This document shows, piece after piece, positions 12,501 through 21,731 of a DNA stretch of 64,000 bases (the stretch's first letter is position 1; each line of letters begins with the position of its first letter). The notes below the pieces were generated by a model. It searched no databases. It was given only the letters and a program-made list of their open reading frames with translations, and was not told where the DNA came from. This DNA comes from Porites lobata (lineage: Eukaryota; Cnidaria; Anthozoa; Scleractinia; Poritidae), in assembly GCA_942486035.1 (NCBI GenBank), contig CALNXK010000045.1:2766501-2830500 (forward strand), read 5' to 3'. The translations under genes and the position numbers were made by a program.

Positions 12501-15500
12501 TTTACTGTAATCATTCTTCAACACTGGGATATGCACGTGACCATCATCAGCTGACATGGTGATCTCATCGGATTGCGCCATAATGACATCAGGCTTCGGT
12601 CGGACCACGATCCGACCTTGGAGCTTACCATCGGTTGTTGTCGTAAGGTTTTCGTAGAGGTACGAATACATGAAAACGTCCTCACCCGAGAAATCCTGAT
12701 TTGGTACGTACGTCGCTTGCGCATCACACATTTCGTTTTGAATGTTAAGGTTCCCATCTGGCGCACAGGCAAATGCTCCATGTTTAGGTTGTTCATCAAT
12801 TATAACTTTATGAGCGAGCTTGTCTGAAGCTTTGTAGTATTTTAAAAAGTCGAACGTGACAGGCTCGTCCTCATCGGTGGTGATGGTAAAAGAGTCGTCC
12901 AAACCTAGAAAAATAGTGATTAAATTGTTTTAACTTTTAACAAAAACAGCGGTGCCCCAAACCTAATTTATCACCACAGATAAATTGCAATACAACACCA
13001 TACTGAATAAAGGTTTACCAGCCATGCCTCCATGATTGAATTCCCGTACTTTCAATCTCAAACTCACATTTAAAACCATCTTGTTAAACATAGTTAATCA
13101 TGTTAATGTGTGGTACTACAGGAAAGTACTGCTCAGTAGCTTTCATTTAAATGGTCACACTTTAGTATTTCGTCCACAGACTCAAAAGTTAGAACCACCT
13201 TGTACAGCATAATAAACAGTACCACAGGAAAGTACTGCTTAGTAGCTTTACGATTTCATCCAAAGACTCATAAGTTAGAACCACCTTGTACAGCATAATA
13301 AACAGTACCACAGGAAAGTGCTGCTCAGTAGCTTTCATTTGAATGGTCACACTTTAGGATTTTATCCACAGGCTCAAGAGATAGAACCACCTTGTACAGC
13401 ATAATAAACAGTACCGCAGAAACGTACTGCTCAATAGCTTTCATTTGAATGGTCACACTTTAGGATTTCGTCCACAGACTCAAAAGTTAGAACCACCTTG
13501 TACAGCATAATAAACAGTACCGCAGAAACGTACTGCTCAATAGCTTTCATTTGAATGGTCGCACTTTAGGATTTCATCCACAGACTCAAAAGTTAGAACC
13601 ACCTTGTACAGCATAATAAACAGGAAAGTACTACTCAGTAGCTTTCATTTGAATGGTCACAATTTAGGATTTCATCCAAAAAGTAATAAAGTAGAACCAC
13701 CTCACTTTAAACAGCCTAAGAAACAGTACAAAAGGAAAATACTTCTTACTATATAACCCCCATTTGAATGGTCGAACTATAGGATTTCATCGACATACTC
13801 TTAACTTTGAACAGTTTTTGAACTACCTTGTACAACGCAGGAAAGGCAACTATTTAGTTTTTAGCGTGAGACTGATGGAAAAAACTCCTTTAGCAGTGGT
13901 CTTGTTGGTTTTTATAGACATTTCCCCCTCATCTTGAATTGTTACTGACTTGGCAGCTTCTCAAGGTGAAACAACGTTAAAATTATACAATTTGTATTAC
14001 CAACACCCGGCAAGTTGAAGATAAACTCTAGAAATGAATTCTATCAATATTAATATTTGATAACCTTGGAAGCTTTATGCAGGCATTGCAGGGACGATTT
14101 CTTATCGCTTTCGTCAGCTCATCGGCTCAATATGACAGGAAATTCTTTGCGCGCACTAACAAACGAATGGAGAAGTCACAGGCACCCCAACCTCGCGATT
14201 TGAGCTCTCAGTAAAACAGTACTTAGTCTTTTTTTAAGTCTGTTGTGGTTGGGTCATCGATGAGTTGGTTGCTGACTAATCTTTGAAAAGGCTCTCTAGT
14301 GAGGGATAGGGTGAAGCGAAGTCGAAAGAGCAAAATACACGGACGAAGGAGGAAAGGAATAAATGACAGTCACACCACATTCCTACCGGAGCACGTTCAT
14401 AGGCTAGTCGCTCAAAAGGTCGAGTTGTAGACAATTGTAAATAATACTGTATGCTTTATTGTATGCTTTCACAACGGTAAGTAGCGTACGTACAATTTAT
14501 AAGATTGTATGAAAGTTCACTATTGTTCTCAAAAAGGCTAGGGGCATCGATATGGAACTTGCATAAGCTTAACTTACTTTAGCGCGGGTTTTCTTTGGCT
14601 ATTCTACACGTTTTGTCGCTCGCTGTTTGGGAAAACAGCAATGAACCAAAGAGGTTTTGAGAACCATACAGTAAATTTTCCCACACAAATCCAATAATCC
14701 GCACTTTATGCAACGTTACCCGAGCATGCGGTATTGTGGTTCTCGGCGCTCTAATACCGAGCGTGAGCCACCTGCAGAGAAGGCCATGCCATTTGCAGCG
14801 CAGACAGTTAAAGTAACTACTTTTCGCTATTGTAATTCTTTGAAACCTTCTTCAGTTTTTTACTAAAGATAAACAAATTACAATATGCATGCGTTTGCCT
14901 CTTTTGCTTTCGGAAGCCAACATCACAAAATTATCCGCGGCCAATAGGGGACATCACTTTTAAGTTCAATGGTTAAAAAAAGCGTAATCGTATTGGGCGA
15001 TGTATCACTGATTGGAGAAAGATGCTGAGATTTACTTTTGTCTGCAAATGTGTGATAAGGACGAAGGTCAATATGGAACAGACAAATTATTGTGTAAAAT
15101 CCAGAGGGTATTGGCCACTGGCTGAGAAACAGCTAACTGCTTTGCACATGAGAATTATCCGCGGGAGCCTAAAATGTATGGTTAAATCGTTTTCATATGA
15201 AAAGTCACCGCGTGGGGATTTCATCCTTAGACTCTAACGCAAGAACCAGCTTGTGCAGCGTAATAAACAGCACTACAGGAACGTACTGTTCAGCAGCTTT
15301 TATTTGAATGGTCACACTACAGGATTTCATCCACAGACTCAAAAGTTAGAACCACCTTGTAGAGCATAATAAACAGCACCACGGAAAAGTACTGCTCAGT
15401 AGCTTTCATTTGAATGGTCACACTGTATGATTTCATCTATAAAATAGATAGTTAAAACCACCTTATACAGCATATTAAGTAATAATCTCTTATTGCCTAC

Positions 15501-18500
15501 GTTTGCGAAGGAAATTTCTACCAGTTTAAACTTCAACGAACTTTTGAAGTCTTAATATTTCTCAGAAAAACTAAGTGAAATTTTAATAGAGCTCTTTTCT
15601 ATAGTACAATCTAAACCAAATCACCAAACGAGCTTCAATAAGGCTCCGGAAGAGATCGCAAAATATCGGTACATGATTAGATGAAACGAGTCATCTGCTT
15701 TCTGATTGGTTAGAAGACGCGCGAGCTGTACAAGTGCGCTCTTTCACTATTCTTGGCTCTTTCCCAGTTGGTGGCGGACTGCACTTTCAGAGCGGAAATT
15801 ATAATCATTAATTATAACAATAATTTCAAGATCTCTCAAGAACGGAAATTAACAACAATAAGTTTCCCGCTCATTAGAAACCTCACAGCTTGAGAATATA
15901 ACTGTAACAAGTGATCTCGTTGGGTGAGAAGACATAAAAAAGGAAGTTCAGCGAGAAAAGCGACAAGACTATATAAGATGCTATTAATAGTTTGGAAGCG
16001 AAATCTTTTTTCCTGTTCTTAATATGTAAGTCTGCCTATCCTTAATGGATAAAAGCCTTAGTATGGATGAAATATTGGCCAACTGCGTTAATTCTTCAGA
16101 TACTGTTCAACTTTTTCGATCAAAAGATAACTCGAAATACTTAGTGGTGCTGACAAGCTGTTGATAAATTCCTAATTTATTAGGGGTGCATTATCTAGGT
16201 AAAAAATTTCAGAGCAAAGATCGTTTAGGCGACTGGTATTTAAGATATCCGCTCTAAAACTGAAGTGACGTACCGGCGTGTTCATGTCTGTTTATTTTTT
16301 TTTCCAAAGTCAATTATAGAGACACACAATACAGATATAACTTTTCAATCTATGGACGAATACCTCATGTTGAATATAACTTTATTAACAGTACTTTCAC
16401 ATGGTGCTGTTTGTTCGTAATTATCTTGTGTTTTTTCCTAAATATGCATGTCAGTCAGTTATACCCCTTAGTATTGAGTCTTCGGACCTTGTACATTGGT
16501 AGATTAGGGAACTTACGGTCTGACAAGGGCGACGCCAATGAAATCGTAGCTGAAAATAGAGTTCGCGTAATTTCAGATCTTTCGCAACTTTATTTCAAGT
16601 CTTATAGCAAGGAACCCAAGTGTGACCGCTTTTGATTTATACACATTCTTTCCTACAGATTTAATCGAATCAGAAGTCAGCTGGAAACTGTCCTCGACTT
16701 CTGATTGGTTAATGTCTGCTTGAAAGAATGTCATTTAATTAAAGGAGGTCACACTTTTCGGCTCCTTGCTGCACGTCCCACTTAAAAGAAGGAAATGTTG
16801 GTTGGAGCTGAAAAGAGGTTACCGCGTATGAGCTCAGAAAAATATAGTAAAATTTATCGCCTTGCCATTCCCGTTCTCAAGTCAACCTAGAATTTTGTCA
16901 TTTAAAAGAAGGAAATTTAGGTTGGAGCTAGCTGAAGAGAGGTGACCGCGTCTAAGCTCAGACAAATATAGTAAAATTTATCGCCTTGCCATTCCCGCTC
17001 TCAAGTCAACCTCGAATTTAGTCATTTTACGTCGTAGTTGTGCAAGGACAGCAAAGAAATTTACAAAAAAGCGTGCCGCGCGTTCTGCGCGTGCTGTTGC
17101 CGTTCCCGTTCTCGTTGTCGTCGCTGTCGCCGTCCTCCTTTCGTGAGGTCCGGCCTATAAACATGGACGACGACGGCGTTCCCGGTCTTTTAAACGCTCT
17201 TATTCCAAATTCGCGCTCATTTCGTCGTATGTAGCCGAAATTTCTTGGTGTTGAATTATGAAGGGCTGAATTCTAAAAATATTTGTCGTCCTCTAAACGT
17301 GACCGTAGCAAATTTTGATCAATTTAGGTTTCTAGGAAACTACCCACCTACCCCTCCCCTCTGCTAACATTAACAATTATTTCTCACTTAGGGCAAAATG
17401 ATGGCTTAGGGGAGGGGTAGGTGGGCAGTTTCCCAGAAACCTAAATCCGCAAATTTCACGTTGTAGTACCAAAATGCAGAGTTGTTGTTTTCCTAATTCT
17501 TTTACGGTAAAGTGTTTTAACTTTTGAGTTATATTTTGACGAAATATTTTTATCTCCCCGACGATGTTGTGTCTTCAGACAATTTTGCAAAAGGGAAAAA
17601 CTTTGACATAAATGTTCCCTATTTTAAATTTAGACTACTCATTTGATTTTCACACAGTGACGTAGCAACAAGTTGCCGGCTATTTTGCTCTCACTGATTT
17701 TTTAACTTTTTCAAGCTAGTGTTTGCCACTGCCGTGATGAAACCAATATGGACTTTCGACGTAATTTTTTGTAGATTGAGCGTAAAAAAATACAAACATA
17801 ATATACGGTACACAACTTTTGCTTGTTTCAATTCAATCTTTTATATCTCAATACGGCAAGTTGAGTTCAGACCTTACCATATTAAGACATAAACTGCAAC
17901 TGTTTTGGTTACAATTATACGCCCGTTTCCTGTTTACAAACCAAGCCACGTCTTAGCTACTACAACCTTTTTCCGCGGACTAAACCTCTGCTTCCCGACT
18001 TCCACAAATGGTCAACCACTTAACCTGCCATTGTCAATAAATTGCATGTCATATTTTTTAATTAAAACTTCACTGAATCAGAGCCGACAGTTGATAGAGA
18101 CATACGTCGCTCACAACTTTGTCAGTTTTTGGCCTCTTAAGCTTTTCTGTTGACAACATGCATTGAGAATGTAGAGTTTTCCTCAAAAATTCTTGTCAGC
18201 ATGCAAGGAATCTCAAAACGTCAAAAGAAATTTACAAATTCGGGAATGCTCCAAAATTTTCAGATAAAGGGATAAAAATGTCGATCAATTTGTTTTAGCC
18301 TTCCTTTAGTAAAAGGTCCTTTGGAATTGTGCTTATTCACATTCAGGTTGTCAGTTGTGTTGAAAAAACAAAGAACACTCTGTGTTTTGTCATCGTAGTC
18401 GCAAATTTTAGGCCCGATACTGTTATTAAACTTCCTAGCTTGCTCAAATTAGGCTCAGCCACAATAACAGACCTTATTTTAGTCGCCATACCACCAGAAC

Positions 18501-21500
18501 AGATAAATCGCTCATGTATGGTCTTGGGTGTTTTTGAACGAATAAAAAGTTGTTGATTATCATCCATTCTGGTTCTCAAGGAAATGCTCAAAACAGTTTC
18601 AGTGCGGGCGATTTTTGGACAATGTACCACTTTAGAGTATTGTTGTGTAATCCGCTATCAGAGGCTAAAGATTTGTTACGTATTTTGCGGTGAGGGATAT
18701 TATTTTTGCTAACTCATATCAGCACCGTTGAGTAATATTTCATATTTCTTAGGCTAATTATGACATCCTCCCTATATTGCGATGATCTTCAATTTCCTTT
18801 ATGTTTTGTATTAAAAGTATACTTCACTCAGACGAAATTCAAAGTAATATAACGTTTTCAATCGAAAGTTCGGCAGCGCGAAGAAAAGTGATAATTGAAT
18901 TATAATATAAGTACTTCCCCTTTTACAGAACCATTGTTTTAGTTTCTTAAGGCGTAAGATATGTCTATCAAGATTAGCAGACAATGTGTCTCTACTTCTA
19001 CTTGGAAAACTCTCATTAGAAGAGCAGATATTTTACGTTTGCAACTTCGCAAAGGCGCTCTAAGTCAAAATGAAAGGGCAAAAAATAACAGATTTGGTTT
19101 TTTTTGTACTGAATGGAAACCAAAGGTTCTCCAGCAAGGAATTCAACTGTTGTATTAAACGGTATAGTTCTCGTTCAGTTCGTATTCAGTTCGCACAGAA
19201 TCAAAAGTTAAACCTATTTTTTGTGTACAGTACACAACTGAGCGGACTATCATCGGGAGTAACTAAGAGCTTAAAAATATCAAAGGCTAAAAGATTTGAT
19301 TTGTTTTCGTCTATGCTTCACGTCCCTTCACTTAAACTTTACTTAGAGAAAAATACTTTTGAAAACTAAGAACTGAAGAGGGTGTAATGGCTTTTTTGTT
19401 TGCAAACATTGAGTTTTTGAGTGGCCTCGTTTGGACTGAAATGACCTGTCCATTCAAAAGCGTGTCTGAAAGGTTTGAGAGACTGTCAAACCTATTCAGT
19501 TTTGTCTTGGTTTTGTAGTAGGCTGTGTGAAATAAGTAGTATCAGTTTAAAACAAATGAACAGTGGCTAAACAACGAAATGTTCTCCGTTTCTCGAGTAT
19601 GAATTAACAAAACAAATTTTCCAGCTTTATATGTAATTAGCGAAAGAGAGCAAATATTTGTAAGGGTGGGACTGGAGACCAAAACGCGAAAGTAAAATTA
19701 ACTTAAGCGATTACTTAGTGCACTTTAAATAAGCGATATTTCGAGTAATCAGTACTTTTTACATATAACTTTAAAACTGTTAACCGGTAATTTTGTTTCC
19801 TTTTCGCGAAGTTCATAACAGATGAGTATAACACTACACACTGAACACCAGGCCTCGGAAATGTCGTATAGTTTTGTGGTTAAACAAACCGGCATAACTA
19901 GCCAGAAACCGGACTGAAATGTTCAGAACCCCTTTAAAGAGATCGTCCCAAGCCGCCATTATCAGGAATTTGCCCTAAAGGGGACAAGAAAAGAAGTTTT
20001 CATGAAGATCACTCTCTTGACTTTCTTTCCCGAAGTTAGAAATCACCGATCAATCATTTCACATTATATGTGACAAGTCAAACTTTGTACTTCAAGTTTT
20101 GCGAGTTTTCATTTTTGATGTCGACAAGGCTCTGTTTCTAAACAGTCTATCTTCTCTGTAGTTCTCTTACAATTATAGCATTCCAAAACTGTTACAAAAA
20201 GTTTGTAAGTTATTCTTATCAATTAACTAGGTTTCAATTCGTTTAAAATCTTCTTCAATATCGAGTGGAGAGCTATATTTTGCTCAAGAAACCCAACAAG
20301 CCAATACTACTTGGAATTTTTAGTTTATATCTTTGCTTTTGGTATATTGCCAGTCAAATATCCATTAAAAGGGATTCAAATTCCTTTCATAATAAAAGAT
20401 AATTTTAGCCCACATCTTATAATTCATCTGGCAATATTTCGCTTTTGCGGTGGAAAGTAAATGCTCTTAATGTAAAAGTTAAATGCTCAGCTGCGATTAC
20501 ACAACTTTAGTTCATTCGGAACAATATATTTTGCATGCATTTATCTGCTCTGCTCGATATACTCCGCGTTTTGAAATTGGACGTTTGATCTGTTGCTTCT
20601 GAAAATCACTGAGAACACTCCTCAGTTGAAAGTCAAGGAAAACAGAGGTGGACAGACTTTTATTTTCAGAAAATACAGCTAGAAAGACGAAGACGTCTCT
20701 TGGTGTTTTAAAGAAAATATATATTGCTAGTTTCACAACTCTTCAATATTGCACTTTATTGGTTTTTACGCCTTCGAATTACTTATTTATTTACTTTCAA
20801 AAAAGAACGTTTATAGCTGACTTTGATTCTAAGTTCTGGCTTGTTTGTCGACTTGATCTATCACGCCAATTTGGATGCATGAATCTTAAGGGACCGCACT
20901 CCCTTGAAACCGGTAAAATGTAGGCAAAACACACTCTTCGAACCCATATACCGGATATCACTATTCATTTTCGTGAAAGCATGGTGTCCTCGTGCCGTTT
21001 TGAAAGCAGTCTTTTTCTGTCTCGGTTTCGTTTCCTTTCTATAATTCGGTAAGACTTAACGCCTGATTAAAGGGCAGAGATTAATAAGAAAATAGCATAA
21101 AGGTTATTTAAATTAAACGAGATTTAGAAATGGTATTAGCATACACAACCTTCCCATTCTATCACGGAATCTTCAGCTCAGATTAGCCAGATTAGCTGAG
21201 TAACGACAGCAAGTAATGCCTCGGCGAGATGCTGTCAAAAATGAACCAGTATACTATAGTAACACGCTTAGATCGTTTAAAATATTTTGGAAATTGTCGG
21301 GTTTTTTTTACAGTTGAAGTTTCCTTAAAGCAGAAACACCAAATCGGTTTACCGCAAGTTGCATACAGTTTCAGTGAGAATGGCGGTAAAAAAATGTCCA
21401 GTCGCATTTGAAGAAGCGAAAATTCCGGGCAAGAGACTGTTTTGTAACACGCTTAGATCGTTGAAAATCTTTGGAAAGTTTTTGGTTTTTGTTACAATCA

Positions 21501-21581
21501 TTGTAGTTTCCTAAAGCAGAAATACCAAATCGGCTTACCGTAAGTTCCAGCTAGAATGGCGGCAAAAATGACCAGTCGCAT
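5410..21581 (-). CDS. Secreted cadherin-like / CRTAC1-type propeller / animal haem peroxidase fusion, complete gene model
   Basis: Seven coding exons on the minus strand, in transcript order 21539-21581, 12444-12904, 10523-11342, 9585-9855, 8113-8998, 7221-7685 and 5410-6561. All have GT-AG borders and every intron phase closes (1, 0, 1, 2, 0, 0), giving 4,098 nt, or 1,365 residues and a stop. Domain order: signal peptide (1 to about 15); cadherin-like repeat (about 16-115); first half of a second cadherin-like repeat (about 119-160); FG-GAP/VCBS calcium loops (169 to about 650); ASPIC/UnbV domain (about 660-757); second half of the cadherin-like repeat (770-827); animal haem peroxidase (828-1365). 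The product should be secreted, bind calcium and carry haem. Introns of 427-1,101 bp between exons 2 and 7 hold no other exon I can see; intron 1 is 8.6 kb. The link to exon 1 rests on phase and signal-peptide logic, so it is less certain than the rest. I know no named family with this whole architecture. Confidence 0.9.
7221..7685 (-). CDS. Peroxidase fusion gene, exon 6 (N-terminal part of haem peroxidase)
   Basis: Encodes residues 828-982, the first part of an animal haem peroxidase domain. The distal region is HMHFGQMLAHDTDFATP, so the distal histidine (923) and the following calcium-ligand aspartate (924) are kept. The residue just before the histidine, an aspartate that forms an ester with haem in myeloperoxidase, is alanine here (codon 7401-7403). 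The exon ends GRPREQ, which joins in phase to VNKVTAFIDLS in exon 7, as PREQ...TxFxDxS does in the family. Confidence 0.95.
8113..8998 (-). CDS. Peroxidase fusion gene, exon 5 (last blades, ASPIC/UnbV, cadherin-like half)
   Basis: Encodes residues 533-827. The first third finishes the propeller (WGAALFDYDNDGDLDLVH and FDYEEDGDLDVFIA). From about residue 660 it has the ASPIC/UnbV domain (YIRVKVLEANCD, then GSATGFSAQGEYVAHFGLG), the hallmark C-terminal part of CRTAC1-type proteins. The last 58 residues (770-827) look like the second half of a cadherin-like repeat: APAHGHVVV, then YYPDADFHGEDSFNYAVGDG. Vertebrate CRTAC1 instead has an EGF domain after UnbV. Confidence 0.93.
9585..9855 (-). CDS. 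Peroxidase fusion gene, exon 4 (propeller blades)
   Basis: Encodes residues 443-531, with codons shared at both ends. It reads on from the calcium loop begun in exon 3, contains YWNNGDGTFTE and DYDLDGRLDWFVG, and ends NTGNRLYR, a blade pattern that runs into exon 5. The donor GTTTGT is weak but the phase-2 join to 8998 is exact. Confidence 0.9.
10523..11342 (-). CDS. Peroxidase fusion gene, exon 3 (FG-GAP/VCBS propeller)
   Basis: Encodes residues 169-441. It begins VRFEDVAEKLGM, the common opening of CRTAC1/UnbV-type modules, and carries repeated calcium loops: DYDGDRLTDI, DIDNDGDLDL, DYDKDGWLDL and the start of DLDNDG. Each sits at the edge of a propeller blade in this family. The donor is the unusual G|GTCTTT; it is accepted because the split glycine codon rebuilds DNDGYQDI across the junction and the frame then stays open. 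Confidence 0.9.
12090..12190. repeat. Foldback element, about 100 bp
   Basis: ACTGGTCCCTCGGGAAAAGT at the left is answered by its near reverse complement at the right (ACTGTTTCCCTTGGGACCAGT), with AATTTTGTTT/AAACAAAATT inside. It lies in intron 2 of the peroxidase gene. The region from about 11900 onward may belong to the same element. Confidence 0.6.
12444..12904 (-). CDS. Peroxidase fusion gene, exon 2 (cadherin-like domains)
   Basis: Encodes residues 16-168. It opens DDSFTITTDEDEPVTFD, the usual start of a Big_9/cadherin-like repeat of the kind found in long bacterial and animal adhesins, and continues to YVPNQDFSGEDVFMYSY, the matching late strand pattern. A second repeat then begins (SDEITMSADDGHVHIPVLKN) but stops after about 40 residues, where the propeller module starts. 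Cys155 lies in this unfinished half. The acceptor is CTAG at 12908-12905 and the donor GTAATT. Confidence 0.9.
13055..13850 (+). repeat. 106-bp tandem repeat array, block A
   Basis: About seven imperfect copies of a unit of roughly 106 bp that includes AGTTAGAACCACCTTGTACA, CAGGAAAGTACTGCTCAGTA and CATTTGAATGGTCACACTTT. Copies at the edges are more diverged and one inner copy has lost part of the unit. The same unit occurs at 15191-15478 and at 60584-61371. Confidence 0.9.
15191..15478 (+). repeat. 106-bp tandem repeat array, block B
   Basis: About two and a half copies of the unit seen at 13055-13850, in the same orientation and in the same intron, 1.3 kb further on. The first copy is the most diverged. 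Confidence 0.85.
16783..17030 (+). repeat. 123-bp tandem duplication
   Basis: Two adjacent copies with few differences. Both contain TTAAAAGAAGGAAAT, GGTTGGAGCT and AGTAAAATTTATCGCCTTGC, offset by 123 bp. No coding content is seen. Confidence 0.85.
17321..17446. repeat. 125-bp foldback element, copy 1
   Basis: Nearly palindromic: AATTTAGGTTTCTAGGAAAC at the left mirrors GTTTCCCAGAAACCTAAAT at the right, with CCACCTACCCCTCCCC against GGGGAGGGGTAGGTGG inside. A second copy lies at 49738-49865, so this is a dispersed MITE-like family. Confidence 0.88.
21353..21407 (-). other. Diverged copy of exon 1, possible alternative first exon
   Basis: Starts MRLDIFLPPFSLKLY and reaches a GTAAAC donor in phase 1, the same phase as the main exon 1, so splicing to 12904 would also keep the frame. 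An aspartate and a lysine break the hydrophobic run, making it a poorer signal peptide. It could be an alternative leader or a decaying duplicate; the sequence cannot decide. Confidence 0.45.
21539..21581 (-). CDS. Peroxidase fusion gene, exon 1 (signal peptide)
   Basis: The ATG at 21581 opens MRLVIFAAILAGTY, a short charged start followed by a hydrophobic run, and ends on a strong donor (G then GTAAGC) in phase 1. The next coding exon (12904) needs exactly one base, and the join gives Gly followed by LDDSF, a good signal-cleavage region. An in-frame ATG at 21599 would add MFQFFK, making a more usual 21-residue signal peptide. The ATG at 21581 has the better context (A at -3). A TATA box lies about 150 bp upstream. 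cDNA is needed to prove this exon. Confidence 0.72.
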
Positions 21582-21694
21582 TTTGAAGAACTGAAACATC
21601 CGATTCGAGAGCCGCGGCAAGAGGCTACTTCTTGGCAAGTCTGAGTTGCTCTTGTTTTTCGACAACGTATAAGCGTACGGCACCCGTGGTCAGC

Positions 21695-21731
21695 TTATCT
21701 GAAACAATCCGCACTCGGCCTTATATATATG
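21695..21731 (-). promoter_or_regulatory. TATA box and initiator of the peroxidase fusion gene
   Basis: On the minus strand a TATATATAAGG element covers about 21720-21730. Thirty bases downstream is TTTCAGATA, whose A at 21700 fits an initiator, and the exon 1 ATG follows about 120 bases later. The spacing is that of a textbook TATA promoter, which supports the exon 1 assignment. Confidence 0.65.

Larger units (their letters stand above)
12905..21538 (-). other. Intron 1 of the peroxidase fusion gene
   Basis: An 8.6 kb inferred intron with no further exon that I can support. It carries two blocks of the 106-bp tandem repeat (13055-13850, 15191-15478), a 123-bp duplication, a foldback element, a short GC-rich stretch near 17080-17150 with many CGT/GTC steps, and near its 5' end a diverged copy of exon 1. 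Open frames at 18329-18630 and 20512-20736 show no domain or splice support. Confidence 0.55.
21262..21635. repeat. Tandem duplication carrying two copies of the first exon
   Basis: Two units offset by 185 bp (from 21262 and from 21447). Both begin ACACGCTTAGATCGTT and include the start codon, the hydrophobic leader and the splice donor on the minus strand. The unit nearer the promoter (right) has a clean signal peptide and GTAAGC donor. The left unit has drifted. Confidence 0.85.

Noticed and set aside
20512..20736. A minus-strand frame with a hydrophobic start, considered as another first exon of the peroxidase gene
   Set aside because: No donor in the needed phase near the leader and no promoter motif. 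The copy at 21581 fits in phase, leader and TATA spacing.
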